A DNA stretch of 50,929 bases from assembly GCA_021372475.1 (NCBI GenBank), contig JAJFUJ010000050.1, positions 1 to 50,929 on the forward strand, written 5' to 3'. The position numbers and the translations under genes were made by a program. This stretch comes from Chloroflexota bacterium (GTDB lineage: Bacteria > Chloroflexota > Anaerolineae > UBA1429). Positions 8,357-16,363 of the stretch are shown here, in pieces. Numbering within the stretch: the first letter of the stretch is position 1; every line of letters starts with the position of its first letter. Under the pieces are notes generated by a model. The model saw nothing but the letters and a program-made list of their open reading frames with translations, did not search any database and was not told the origin of the DNA.

Positions 8357-9568
8357 TTACGAGGCCCAGACACGCTGTATCTTGACCGCTGCGGCAGCGA
8401 TATCATCCATATCATGCGTCGAACCAAGCAGCACTGCCTGATGCAGCCAGAGCCCGCGTTTGCCAATCTCGGTGGTGACTGGGCAAGGCGGTTGTGCCGG
8501 TACAGCCAGACCCAGCTTGCGGCACATCACCGCAATACGGTTTACGATAACCGGGCTCTCCGAAAGCGGTTCAGGATAACCCATCGTAATGGGAATCCCC
8601 TCAGCGTTCATCGCTTTGACAAATTCTGGCGTCGGCCTACCGCCAAATGCATCGGGATTATACCACAGACGAAATAAATGATTGGCACCGCGGGTGACGC
8701 GCGGGTCGGGGCGGGTGGGCGTGAGTCCCGCCACTTGCGAGAGCGCTTCGGCCAGGTAGGCGGCGTTCGCGCTGCGGCGCGCTGTTTGTTCCTCGATGCG
8801 GGTCAACTGCACACGCAAAATAGCGCCCTGCCATTCTGCAAGACGGTAATTGCTCGCCAGCACCGGGTGAAAATACCAGGCTTTGCCGCGCTGGCGCCCC
8901 ACATTCTGCACCGACCAGCAGCGGTCAGCCCAAGCTTCGTCATTCGAGACAATCATCCCGCCTTCGCCGCCGGTGATGTTCTTGGACGCCTGGAAGCTAA
9001 AGCATCCCATATCGCCTATCGCCCCGACCTTCCGCCCGTTCCAGATGGCCCCGTGCGCCTGGCAGGCGTCTTCGATGACGAGCAAGTTGTGCTTACGAGC
9101 GATAGTGCAAATCGCATCCAGGTCTGCCGGTTCGCCCGCAATATGCACGGGCATAATGGCCTTGGTGCGGGGTGTGATGAGCGCCTCGATTTGCTCGGGA
9201 TTCATATTCCAGGTTTCAGGGAGGACATCAGTAAAACGCGGCACCGTGCCAACCAGCAGGCAGGAATTGGCCGTGGCGATAAAGGTATAAGGTGTGGTAA
9301 TGACCTCATCCCCCCAATCGATGCCGGCTGCCCGCAAACATACCTCCAGCGCGGCGGAACCGTTGGTGACTGCCACCCCATACCGAGCATCCTGGTAAGC
9401 AGCAAATTCCTCTTCAAAGGAATGCACCTGGCTGCCGCCCGGCGCCCACCAACCTCCGGAATGCAGGGTTGTGAGCAAGGCCTGTTCCTCATGCTCATCC
9501 CACTGCGGCCAGGAAGGAAAGGGCAGACTACGTTGGGGAGCACCACCATCTATAGCTAATTTGCTCAT
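8357..9568 (-). CDS. DegT/DnrJ/EryC1/StrS family PLP aminotransferase
   Basis: The 403-residue protein is a full-length sugar/cyclitol aminotransferase of the DegT-StrS family. The PLP lysine is K196 in FQASKNITGGEGG, and the PLP ring-stacking segment VIEDACQAHGA is present. The N-terminus (PFPSWPQWDEHEEQALL) and the WWAPGG segment resemble the StsC/RifK branch (scyllo-inosose aminotransferase and AHBA synthase), from memory rather than from a search. It lies directly upstream of ino1 on the same strand, which makes an amino-cyclitol product an attractive but unproved idea. Its promoter may be 9596-9624. Confidence 0.85.
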   Translation of the reverse strand: MSKLAIDGGAPQRSLPFPSWPQWDEHEEQALLTTLHSGGWWAPGGSQVHSFEEEFAAYQDARYGVAVTNGSAALEVCLRAAGIDWGDEVITTPYTFIATANSCLLVGTVPRFTDVLPETWNMNPEQIEALITPRTKAIMPVHIAGEPADLDAICTIARKHNLLVIEDACQAHGAIWNGRKVGAIGDMGCFSFQASKNITGGEGGMIVSNDEAWADRCWSVQNVGRQRGKAWYFHPVLASNYRLAEWQGAILRVQLTRIEEQTARRSANAAYLAEALSQVAGLTPTRPDPRVTRGANHLFRLWYNPDAFGGRPTPEFVKAMNAEGIPITMGYPEPLSESPVIVNRIAVMCRKLGLAVPAQPPCPVTTEIGKRGLWLHQAVLLGSTHDMDDIAAAAVKIQRVWAS

Positions 9569-9595
9569 ATATACCCCCTGAAAGATGCTCCAATA

Positions 9596-9624
9596 ACTCT
9601 ATCCTTTTCATGTCGCGCTGTCAA
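9596..9624 (-). promoter_or_regulatory. Putative promoter of the DegT-ino1-arfB transcript
   Basis: Minus strand: TTGACA (9624-9619), 17-bp spacer, TAGAGT (9601-9596). The -35 is consensus and the -10 matches four of six. Confidence 0.45.
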
Positions 9625-9631
9625 TGTGTGT

Positions 9632-9660
9632 TTGCGCAGTAGTTGGCTCCCGCCTATTAT
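9632..9660 (+). promoter_or_regulatory. Putative promoter of the GNAT-epimerase-UroD run
   Basis: TTGCGC (9632-9637), 17-bp spacer, TATTAT (9655-9660), about 24 bp before a strong GAGGAGG site and the ATG at 9691. Confidence 0.4.
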
Positions 9661-9690
9661 TAACCACAGACTGCTTGAGGAGGATGCATT

Positions 9691-10257
9691 ATGGATGAAC
9701 TGCAAGGTTCCATTACCCTGCGAGATGGACGCACAGCTGTTGTCAGGCCGCTCGAGGCCGGCGACAGCGAGCCGTTAACGGCATTTTTCCTCGGCCTCTC
9801 TGAGCGCACCAAGAGCCGTTACGGTCCGCACCCTTTTGACCGCGAGACTGCCGAAAAGCTATGCTCCAGCATCGACAATAGTCATACTATCCGTTTTGTT
9901 GCAGCTCTGGACGCGGTTTCCACCCAATTCATCGGCTATATCATCCTCAGCCGAGAGATATGGAGCGGCGACCGTGAGCGCTACAGTTTCCTTGGCTCAT
10001 TCGATGATACTGCCTGTTTCGCCCCGGTGATAGGGGATGCTTTCCAAAACCAGGGAATAGGTTACCAAATGGGGAGCCATGTGCTGGCTTGCGCTCGCAA
10101 GATAGGGCTGAAACGGGTGATACTGATGGGCGGTGTTATGGCTGAGAACGATATAGCGCGTCGCGTCTATACCAAACTCGGGTTTCGTCAGTTGGGCGAA
10201 TTCATCACCCACCAACACGGCGATGTCCTGAATTACGACATGATGATTGAGTTCTAG
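9691..10257 (+). CDS. GNAT family N-acetyltransferase
   Basis: The 188-residue protein has the GNAT fold pattern: an N-terminal RDGRTAVVRPLEAGD block, a central strand GYIILSRE, the acetyl-CoA loop around GDAFQNQGIGYQMGSHVL (Q/RxxGxG/A type) and a C-terminal ARRVYTKLGFRQLGEF. It transfers acetyl from acetyl-CoA to an amine; the acceptor is unknown. It has no signal peptide. It heads a plus-strand run with 14 bp to the epimerase gene. Acetylation of an amino sugar or an amino acid would both fit; the context of sugar-modifying genes slightly favours the former. Confidence 0.8.
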   Translation: MDELQGSITLRDGRTAVVRPLEAGDSEPLTAFFLGLSERTKSRYGPHPFDRETAEKLCSSIDNSHTIRFVAALDAVSTQFIGYIILSREIWSGDRERYSFLGSFDDTACFAPVIGDAFQNQGIGYQMGSHVLACARKIGLKRVILMGGVMAENDIARRVYTKLGFRQLGEFITHQHGDVLNYDMMIEF

Positions 10258-10271
10258 AGGCGATATTAATC

Positions 10272-11267
10272 ATGAAAATACTTGTTACCGGCGGAACCGG
10301 CAGCGTTGGACAGGAGACTGTCAGGGAACTCGTTCAGCTTGGCCACGAGGTGCGTGTAATCGGTAGGCGCGCCGACCAAGCGGTTTCCGGAGCTGCTTAC
10401 CGCCCATGCGATATCACGGATTTTACTGCGCTCAAGGAACAGATGCGAGACATTGAATCCGTCATCCACTTGGCAGCCATTCCCCACCCTGGTATGGGCA
10501 CCGGCCAGGAGATATTCCGCATCAACTGCTCCGGCACTTTTAACGTGTATCAGGCGGCGGCAGAAACAGGCATCAAGCGCGTCGTTACCGCCAGCTCCAT
10601 CAATGCCTTTGGCTATAACTTTGGCGTCAAGGATTTCGACATCCAATACCTGCCCATCGATGAATCCCATCCTACCTGTACCAGCGACCCCTATTCGTTT
10701 TCCAAGCATGTGACGGAGGATATCGCCGACTATTTCTGGCGCAGAGAAGGGATCTCGGGCGTCTGCTTGCGCTTGCCCGCAGTGATCAACCTCAGCAGCG
10801 GCCATTCGGATTGGCGCACCGGCGCACGTACAGAGACGCTGGCGTTGTTTGCCGAGCTGCATCAGCATCCTGAGGCGGGCCACGAGCGCGTCGAACGGGT
10901 ACGGCAGCAGCTACATCAAATTCGTATGGAGCGCACGCATGAACAAGGCTCCTGGCGCAACAGGCAGGTGCCGCCTGATATGCTCATTATTACCGGATGG
11001 ACCAACTTTTGGACCGGGCTTGACACGCGCGACACTGCTCAGGCATTGATCAAAGGGATATTCGCGTGCTACGAAGGCAGCCATCCGCTGTTTGTCAACG
11101 ATAGCCGGAATGTTGTCGGCGTCCCGTCTTTCGAGCTCGCCGCAACATTCTTCCCGCAAGTATCGGCTTACAAAATCCCCTTCGCAGGGCAGGAGGCTTT
11201 GGTAAGTATCGAGCGCGCCCACAAGCTGCTTGGTTTTGAACCCGAATATCATCTGGCAGATTTGTAG
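10272..11267 (+). CDS. NAD-dependent epimerase/dehydratase (extended SDR)
   Basis: This 331-residue extended short-chain dehydrogenase has the N-terminal dinucleotide motif GGTGSVGQE and the catalytic pair Y141/K145 in YSFSK, with an upstream serine block (VTASSINAFGY). Family members epimerise or dehydrate NDP-sugars, or act on free sugars such as uronates. The C-terminal substrate domain (about 180-331) contains an unusual RTETLALF...HERVERVRQQLHQIRMERTHEQ stretch (given in part) that looks charged and helical. It is 14 bp after the GNAT gene and 16 bp before the UroD-like gene, so it is very probably part of one operon. Confidence 0.85.
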   Translation: MKILVTGGTGSVGQETVRELVQLGHEVRVIGRRADQAVSGAAYRPCDITDFTALKEQMRDIESVIHLAAIPHPGMGTGQEIFRINCSGTFNVYQAAAETGIKRVVTASSINAFGYNFGVKDFDIQYLPIDESHPTCTSDPYSFSKHVTEDIADYFWRREGISGVCLRLPAVINLSSGHSDWRTGARTETLALFAELHQHPEAGHERVERVRQQLHQIRMERTHEQGSWRNRQVPPDMLIITGWTNFWTGLDTRDTAQALIKGIFACYEGSHPLFVNDSRNVVGVPSFELAATFFPQVSAYKIPFAGQEALVSIERAHKLLGFEPEYHLADL

Positions 11268-11283
11268 CAAAGGAGCCGATTCG

Positions 11284-12339
11284 ATGGCTGTGATGAGCAA
11301 GCGTGAGCGTGTGCTCCGCACACTGGCATTTCAGGAGACCGACCGTGTGCCTGTCTATGACATCCTGCAAAATGATGGGTTGATCGAATACCTGACAGGC
11401 GAAGAGCTCACGGTCGCCAACGGTGATCGGGTGAAAGGCGCCGCTATCGGACGCTGCCTGGATATGACAAGGATGCCAACCGGTCCTCAGGAGCCGCGTA
11501 TCATCCCGGGTGAGGACGGACTCGTTATCCAGGTAGAGCGCTGGACAAGCTGGTATATCGAAAGACCGTGGCATTCCCAGCATGAGCTTGTCACCTGGAT
11601 CAACAAACAGATTGATAAGGAAAACGCGCGCGTTTTCGACGCTGTTTATCGTGATGCCTTTGTACGTCAGGTACAGCACTTTCAAAGCTTGTTCGGCGAT
11701 GATACCGTGCAGATTATCGAGTCGGGCGCCGGTTTGACCGAGATGTACTCACCGATGGGCTGGGAGACGTTCTCTTACCTGTTGGTTGATGAACCCGAAC
11801 TCATCGATGCCTGGCTCGAGGCTCGTAATCAGGCAGAATTGCGTCGCGTGGCCTGTATTGCCGATCCAGAGCTGGTGCCGGTGGCGCTTACCTATGATGA
11901 TATTGCCTATAAGACGAGCACCCATACATCGCCGGACTGGCTGCGGCGTTACTGGTTCCCGCGGCTAAAAAGACTCAACGCTGCCTGGCATGAGCGCGAG
12001 ACGCGCTGCATCTTTCATTCGGACGGCCGGCTCTGGGGTGTGCTCGATGATCTGGTCGAGGCGGGCATAGACGGCATCAATCCAATCGAGGTGCAAGCCG
12101 GTATGACGGTGCGCGAGCTCAGAGCTAAATACCCCCGATTGGTCTTAACAGGCGGAATAGATGTCTCAGAGCTCCTTCCTTATGGCACCCCCGAGCAAGT
12201 GCGCGCTGCCGCTCTCGAAAATATCGCAGCCACGGACGGACTTGGCTATTTCCTGGGATCGTCTACCGAACTGCATTGGGAGATACCCACTGAAAACATT
12301 ATGGCTATGTTTAATGCAGCCTGGCATTCAAAGAATTAA
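11284..12339 (+). CDS. Uroporphyrinogen decarboxylase-superfamily protein 1
   Basis: The 351-residue TIM-barrel protein belongs to the UroD/MtaA superfamily. It opens with SKRERVLRTLAFQETDRVPVYD (family start, given as SKRERVLRTL and DRVP), and has HSDG at 245-248 and TGGID near 300. It lacks the RQAGR substrate-binding block of true HemE, so heme synthesis is unlikely. Characterised non-heme relatives are methyl-cobamide or O-demethylase methyltransferases, but no corrinoid protein is encoded nearby. The start at 11284 has AGGAG eight bases upstream; the longer in-frame start at 11230 overlaps the epimerase gene. It is one of three such paralogues in the window. Confidence 0.75.
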   Translation: MAVMSKRERVLRTLAFQETDRVPVYDILQNDGLIEYLTGEELTVANGDRVKGAAIGRCLDMTRMPTGPQEPRIIPGEDGLVIQVERWTSWYIERPWHSQHELVTWINKQIDKENARVFDAVYRDAFVRQVQHFQSLFGDDTVQIIESGAGLTEMYSPMGWETFSYLLVDEPELIDAWLEARNQAELRRVACIADPELVPVALTYDDIAYKTSTHTSPDWLRRYWFPRLKRLNAAWHERETRCIFHSDGRLWGVLDDLVEAGIDGINPIEVQAGMTVRELRAKYPRLVLTGGIDVSELLPYGTPEQVRAAALENIAATDGLGYFLGSSTELHWEIPTENIMAMFNAAWHSKN

Positions 12340-12418
12340 ACCGTTGTATTAGTGTGCATCTAGTACCCAACGGCAGGGTTATAAGTACAAACATCCTTGC
12401 TTATATGGAAGCGCCGTG

Positions 12419-13702
12419 ATGAAAACTATACGACACCGGTATCAGCTTTTCTTTATAAATGCATACAGTTTCGGCATCTCGTTTATGTGGAATGCCATCC
12501 ATCCTGTATTGCTGCCATTGCTCATCCTGCAAATCGTCCCGGATGCCCAAAAGAACACTGGATTAGGGTTGCTGACCTCGACCGGTTTAGTCGTTGCTCT
12601 CATCGTTCAACCGATTAGCGGGGCTATGAGCGACGCCACGAGACATCGCTGGGGACGCAGGCGACCGTGGCTGTTTTACGGCACACTCGGCGACCTGGTT
12701 TTTCTTACTGTATTGGCATTAGCCAAAGATTACTGGGCATTGGCAATCGGTTACATCGGCTTGCAGTTCACTTCGAATCTCGCCCATGGCGCTAACCAAG
12801 GACTCATTCCTGACTTGGTCCCCGTGCAAAAACGCGGGGAAGCTGCGGGTATCAAAAGTGCCGTGGAAATTGTAGCCCTGGTAGCGGCATCTGTTATCAT
12901 TGCGCGCATGAATCGCAACGCCGTGCCTCAGCAAGTCACTTCGCTTCTGGTAGTGGCGATGATGCTTGGCTTTTCGCTGTTAGTCACCTGGTTGGGGGTA
13001 CAGGAGGACAAAAGCGCCAGCGCGAAGCAGCCATCGATACAGAAATTGTCGCTGCGAGAGTCCATGCACATCGACCTGAAAAGCAATCGAGATTATGTCA
13101 AATTAATGGCAGTGCGTTTCCTATTATTTTTCGGAGTGTACGCCGTACAAGCTTTTGCCCTGTACTATTTCCAGGACGTCCTGCAGATAGCAGATCCAGC
13201 GCGGCTGGCCAGCAAGGTGCTAGGCGTCGTGGGAGTTGGCGTACTCGTGATTGCCTATCCATCCGGCATACTGCTTGAGAAATTGGGACGTAAATCAATC
13301 AGTATGATCGCCTCTGCGCTATGTGCGTTCGGCATAGCCCTTTTGCTATTCGTTCGCGGTTCAATTGGCGTGTTAATTGCCGGTGGTGCGTTGGGGACAG
13401 GACTGGGCATCTTTTACACAGTTAACTGGGCATGGGCCACCAGCCTGGTACCTGCAGCGGAAGCCGGCAAGTACCTTGGGTTATCCAACTTGGCTACCGC
13501 TGGCTCAGGCGCTATTGCGCGAGCCTTGGGCCCGATTGTCGATCTAGGGAATCGTGCTGCCCACAACGTCGGTTACTATAGCTTATTCCTGACCGCATTG
13601 ATTGCTGTGTTGGGCTCTTTGTGGCTGACCGCGCGGATGCCAGAAACGCGGACTAAATCCGAAGACCCTTTTCCAGTCAGGAATGTATTTATCGCCCAAT
13701 AA
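12419..13702 (+). CDS. MFS transporter, SLC45/GPH-like sugar carrier
   Basis: The 427-residue protein has about 12 hydrophobic segments and the family motif between helices 2 and 3, SDATRHRWGRRRPW, which is typical of SLC45/glycoside-pentoside-hexuronide type cation symporters. It probably imports a sugar or glycoside across the cytoplasmic membrane. GGAAG lies seven bases before ATG 12419; a GTG at 12416 is a possible alternative. It follows the UroD-like gene by 79 bp and precedes the HEPN-tailed gene by 16 bp. Confidence 0.82.
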   Translation: MKTIRHRYQLFFINAYSFGISFMWNAIHPVLLPLLILQIVPDAQKNTGLGLLTSTGLVVALIVQPISGAMSDATRHRWGRRRPWLFYGTLGDLVFLTVLALAKDYWALAIGYIGLQFTSNLAHGANQGLIPDLVPVQKRGEAAGIKSAVEIVALVAASVIIARMNRNAVPQQVTSLLVVAMMLGFSLLVTWLGVQEDKSASAKQPSIQKLSLRESMHIDLKSNRDYVKLMAVRFLLFFGVYAVQAFALYYFQDVLQIADPARLASKVLGVVGVGVLVIAYPSGILLEKLGRKSISMIASALCAFGIALLLFVRGSIGVLIAGGALGTGLGIFYTVNWAWATSLVPAAEAGKYLGLSNLATAGSGAIARALGPIVDLGNRAAHNVGYYSLFLTALIAVLGSLWLTARMPETRTKSEDPFPVRNVFIAQ

Positions 13703-13718
13703 CAACTGGGGGATGCCG

Positions 13719-14750
13719 ATGCCACTCAATAATCTGGTTGCATTTACAAGTTTGCCGTTTGGGATACGCGGCGGCAACTATGAGCTGACTACACCGAGTG
13801 GTCAGGTTACTATTATTATTACAGATCTCACTTTTAACCCGTTTGTCACTCTGGCATCGCGGCCGTTTCGCGCAGGCGCGCTACCCCAGAACGGTCACGG
13901 AGAAGGGTTTATCAGCTACACCTGGTACGATCACCCATTCGTCCTACGAGTAACCTTCGGTCATGGCCTTGCTTCGCTGGGATCCATCAATTCACTGGGG
14001 ACGATCGTTCAGCACTTACCAGAGTCTTTCGACCTTAACGATGTACAGGCGACTTCAGCTCTGCGCGAAGCATTCACCAATTCAAGCCTGGAAGCTTTCA
14101 ACCAATTAATTGCCGTGATGCGGCGTCAAGCTCGCTTATACCACTTGCATGACCTCACGCGAGCGGACATTCAGATAACTGTCCGTAACGAGAACGGCCA
14201 GGTCGTAGCGGATGACCCGCTAGAAGGTCAGCTCGCTCACGATGAAGAACAGCCGACCTCCAGCCTCGACCTGATGGACCGCGACGAGACCTGGTACCAG
14301 GACCTGCGCCAAGAACTGTTAACCAACGAGCCGATCGATTTGGCTGATGATTTGCTGATGGAAGCGGAGCGCGCTCTATCAGAACGCTTCCCGCGCCAAG
14401 CGTTGGCAACCTGCCATACAGTCCTGGAGACAGCCGTTTCGAGCCTGCTCACAGTTGGCATGACAAAACGAGGGTTGCCGAGTGCCGCTATTGACGATTT
14501 GCTCCTGAACAGAAGCCTGGCAGCCAAGTTGGACTCGCTGCTCGAAACCTATACCAGTTATAGCCTCAAACGGCACAACCGCCCGCTGTGGCTCCTGTTC
14601 AACCAGCTCTCTGACCTGCGTAACGATGCTGTTCACCGCGGGCACAATACAACGCGTTCAGAGGCAGAGTTTGCGCTGCAAGTGACACGTGATATCCTCG
14701 CCTGGTTAGCTTTCGTTCGGTCGCGCCTCAAGGGACAGAACCCCAAGTAG
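13719..14750 (+). CDS. Unknown protein with HEPN-like C-terminal domain
   Basis: I do not recognise the whole protein (343 residues). The N-terminal half (1-150) is beta-rich and soluble. The linker around 165-200 is acidic. The C-terminal part (about 220-335) is all-helical and contains LRNDAVHRG, giving an R301-x4-H306 motif as in HEPN domains, followed by a helix FALQVTRDILAWL. This resembles the tails of DUF4145/HEPN proteins, many of which are RNases or defence proteins, but others are inert. The start at 13719 is chosen because GGGGG ends six bases upstream; ATGs at 13683 and 13713 are less well placed. It lies 16 bp behind the MFS gene on the same strand. Confidence 0.6.
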   Translation: MPLNNLVAFTSLPFGIRGGNYELTTPSGQVTIIITDLTFNPFVTLASRPFRAGALPQNGHGEGFISYTWYDHPFVLRVTFGHGLASLGSINSLGTIVQHLPESFDLNDVQATSALREAFTNSSLEAFNQLIAVMRRQARLYHLHDLTRADIQITVRNENGQVVADDPLEGQLAHDEEQPTSSLDLMDRDETWYQDLRQELLTNEPIDLADDLLMEAERALSERFPRQALATCHTVLETAVSSLLTVGMTKRGLPSAAIDDLLLNRSLAAKLDSLLETYTSYSLKRHNRPLWLLFNQLSDLRNDAVHRGHNTTRSEAEFALQVTRDILAWLAFVRSRLKGQNPK

Positions 14751-14801
14751 ATTCCTCATATGCTAAAGGAAACACCCACACTTCATTGGACTGACCAGAA
14801 T

Positions 14802-15611
14802 CTAGATGGTTCGCAGCCTGGGTCTTAATAGCCTGAGCGCCGTTTCACGCAGTATTTTACGCCTGGCTTGCTCAGTGATATGCGCAAAGACAATACAGCC
14901 GATGGCATAGTGCGGGTCAAACCAGGGCAGGTCGCAGCCGAAGACGATTTTGTCTTCGCCGGCTTGCTCTACCACCCTTTCGATTAATCCGTTAACGGCA
15001 TAGGCAGCGGTTAATTCCAGATAGACATTTGGCATACGAGCAGCCAGGGCAATGCCTGCGTCCCAGTTGCCGTAAAACGAATGCCCGCAAAGGATATCGA
15101 TCTCTGGGTACTGCTCGGCAATCTGTGCCACCTTGGGCACATCGTCATATGCCGACCCGCCCCAAGTATGAGACAACAGCAGCAGATGTCGTTCGGCCGC
15201 GAATTCGAGGGCCGGCTTATAACGCTCGCCGTTGATCGGGTATTGGTGGAAAGATGGGTGGAACTTTATCCCTACCAAAGTCTTGCGCTCGTCATATAAA
15301 TCCAATTCATGAGCGGCTTCCTCTGGATAATTTGGATTGAAAACCAAGTAACCATTCCAGCGTCCAGGGAAAGCAGCAGTAACCTCCGCTATTTCCTGGT
15401 TGCCACGTACCATATCGGCCAAGGCAGTATGTCCGCTCGAGACTATCCGCTCCACCCCACATCGGTCCAGGGTTGCAATCATTTGCTGGGAATCGTGGTT
15501 GGGCATATAGATTCCACTAAAATGGCCGTAATGACCGTGCAAGTCGATAATCGGGCAGCTTGTGCAGCAGCCAGTCGCCAGGAACTCTTGAGCAATCTGT
15601 GAATCGTTCAT
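14802..15611 (-). CDS. Amidohydrolase family 2 protein (metal site intact)
   Basis: The 269-residue TIM-barrel hydrolase has the metal motif H25-x-H27 in DLHGHYG, further histidines in LLLLSHTWGG and DILCGHSFYG, and the late aspartate in VFGCDLPWFDP. This is the amidohydrolase_2 (ACMSD/PDC-like) pattern used for decarboxylation or hydrolysis of small cyclic acids and lactones. The substrate is unknown. A cysteine-rich start (CCTSCP at 15-20) is unusual. Its ATG overlaps the stop codon of the upstream amidohydrolase gene (ATGA), so the two are translationally coupled. Confidence 0.8.
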   Translation of the reverse strand: MNDSQIAQEFLATGCCTSCPIIDLHGHYGHFSGIYMPNHDSQQMIATLDRCGVERIVSSGHTALADMVRGNQEIAEVTAAFPGRWNGYLVFNPNYPEEAAHELDLYDERKTLVGIKFHPSFHQYPINGERYKPALEFAAERHLLLLSHTWGGSAYDDVPKVAQIAEQYPEIDILCGHSFYGNWDAGIALAARMPNVYLELTAAYAVNGLIERVVEQAGEDKIVFGCDLPWFDPHYAIGCIVFAHITEQARRKILRETALRLLRPRLRTI

Positions 15612-16363
15612 GATAAATCGGCCTTTCCCAGCATACGGGTCAAGTTACCGCCTGCGATGGCTGCGCGCGCCTGTTCGCTGATAGCACAGCGTGCGAGCAT
15701 CAAACGCACGCCTCCCATTGGGGCATATGGGAAATTGCTGCCCAGCAATAAACGCTTGTAGCCGTAGCTTGCTACCAAATCAGCTATACCGCAATCCAGC
15801 TCGTAGCGCGAGATATCCAGGTACAGGTTGGTATAATGCTCCAGAAGCGGCCGGAACAAGCGGTCTTCTCCCCACGGCCCATGCCCGGTTACAATCAGCG
15901 TGAGGCTGGGATACTGCTCCATCAATCGGTACACGGCCGGCCAGCCTATTGACCGCTTGACAAAGAGCGGTATTCGACGCAGCGCTACTTCATCCAGAAA
16001 CTTGCCGAATACCAGGCGCTCCAGGATATAGCGATGCTCTTCCGGGAATGCCCATAAACCGCGGATGTTGCTCTGTGCCATCTCACGGAAAAATACCGAG
16101 CTCTCCGCCAACTCGCGGGTTTGAGGCGGAAGAATCGCCCACGTGCCGATAAGCCTTGGCTGCCCGGCCAGCTCTTCCGAAAGGGCAGCATTGCCAACCA
16201 CCGGCGATTGATCAACCATCAGTGCATGGTGTACTACTGCGGCGGAAATCCCATGCCAATCCATTTCCGCCAACAGCTCAGATGTAGAGATACAGGGTTT
16301 GACAAGCCCGGCGGTCGGCCTGCCAAAAGCGGCGTTGCAGTCCCAGTATGTTATATCTTCCAC
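15608..16363 (-). CDS. Amidohydrolase-like protein with degenerate metal site
   Basis: The 251-residue protein matches the amidohydrolase_2 fold over its whole length and is related to its downstream partner. The HxH motif is replaced by N10-A-A12 in DCNAAFG, the next histidine region reads PLFVKRSIGWP, and the late aspartate is asparagine in LLLGSNFPYAP. Only the LIVTGHGPWGED histidine remains clear. It is therefore probably catalytically altered or a non-catalytic partner. It overlaps the map gene by 13 bp upstream and its partner by 4 bp downstream, so all three are probably co-transcribed. Confidence 0.72.
   Translation of the reverse strand: MEDITYWDCNAAFGRPTAGLVKPCISTSELLAEMDWHGISAAVVHHALMVDQSPVVGNAALSEELAGQPRLIGTWAILPPQTRELAESSVFFREMAQSNIRGLWAFPEEHRYILERLVFGKFLDEVALRRIPLFVKRSIGWPAVYRLMEQYPSLTLIVTGHGPWGEDRLFRPLLEHYTNLYLDISRYELDCGIADLVASYGYKRLLLGSNFPYAPMGGVRLMLARCAISEQARAAIAGGNLTRMLGKADLS

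Noticed and set aside
8678-9559. Long antisense frame of 293 residues
   Set aside because: It is the mirror of the DegT gene and has no protein motif; the minus-strand product has all catalytic residues.
11284-12339. HemE (heme synthesis) annotation for the UroD-like genes
   Set aside because: The RQAGR block is missing in all three and no other heme genes are near.
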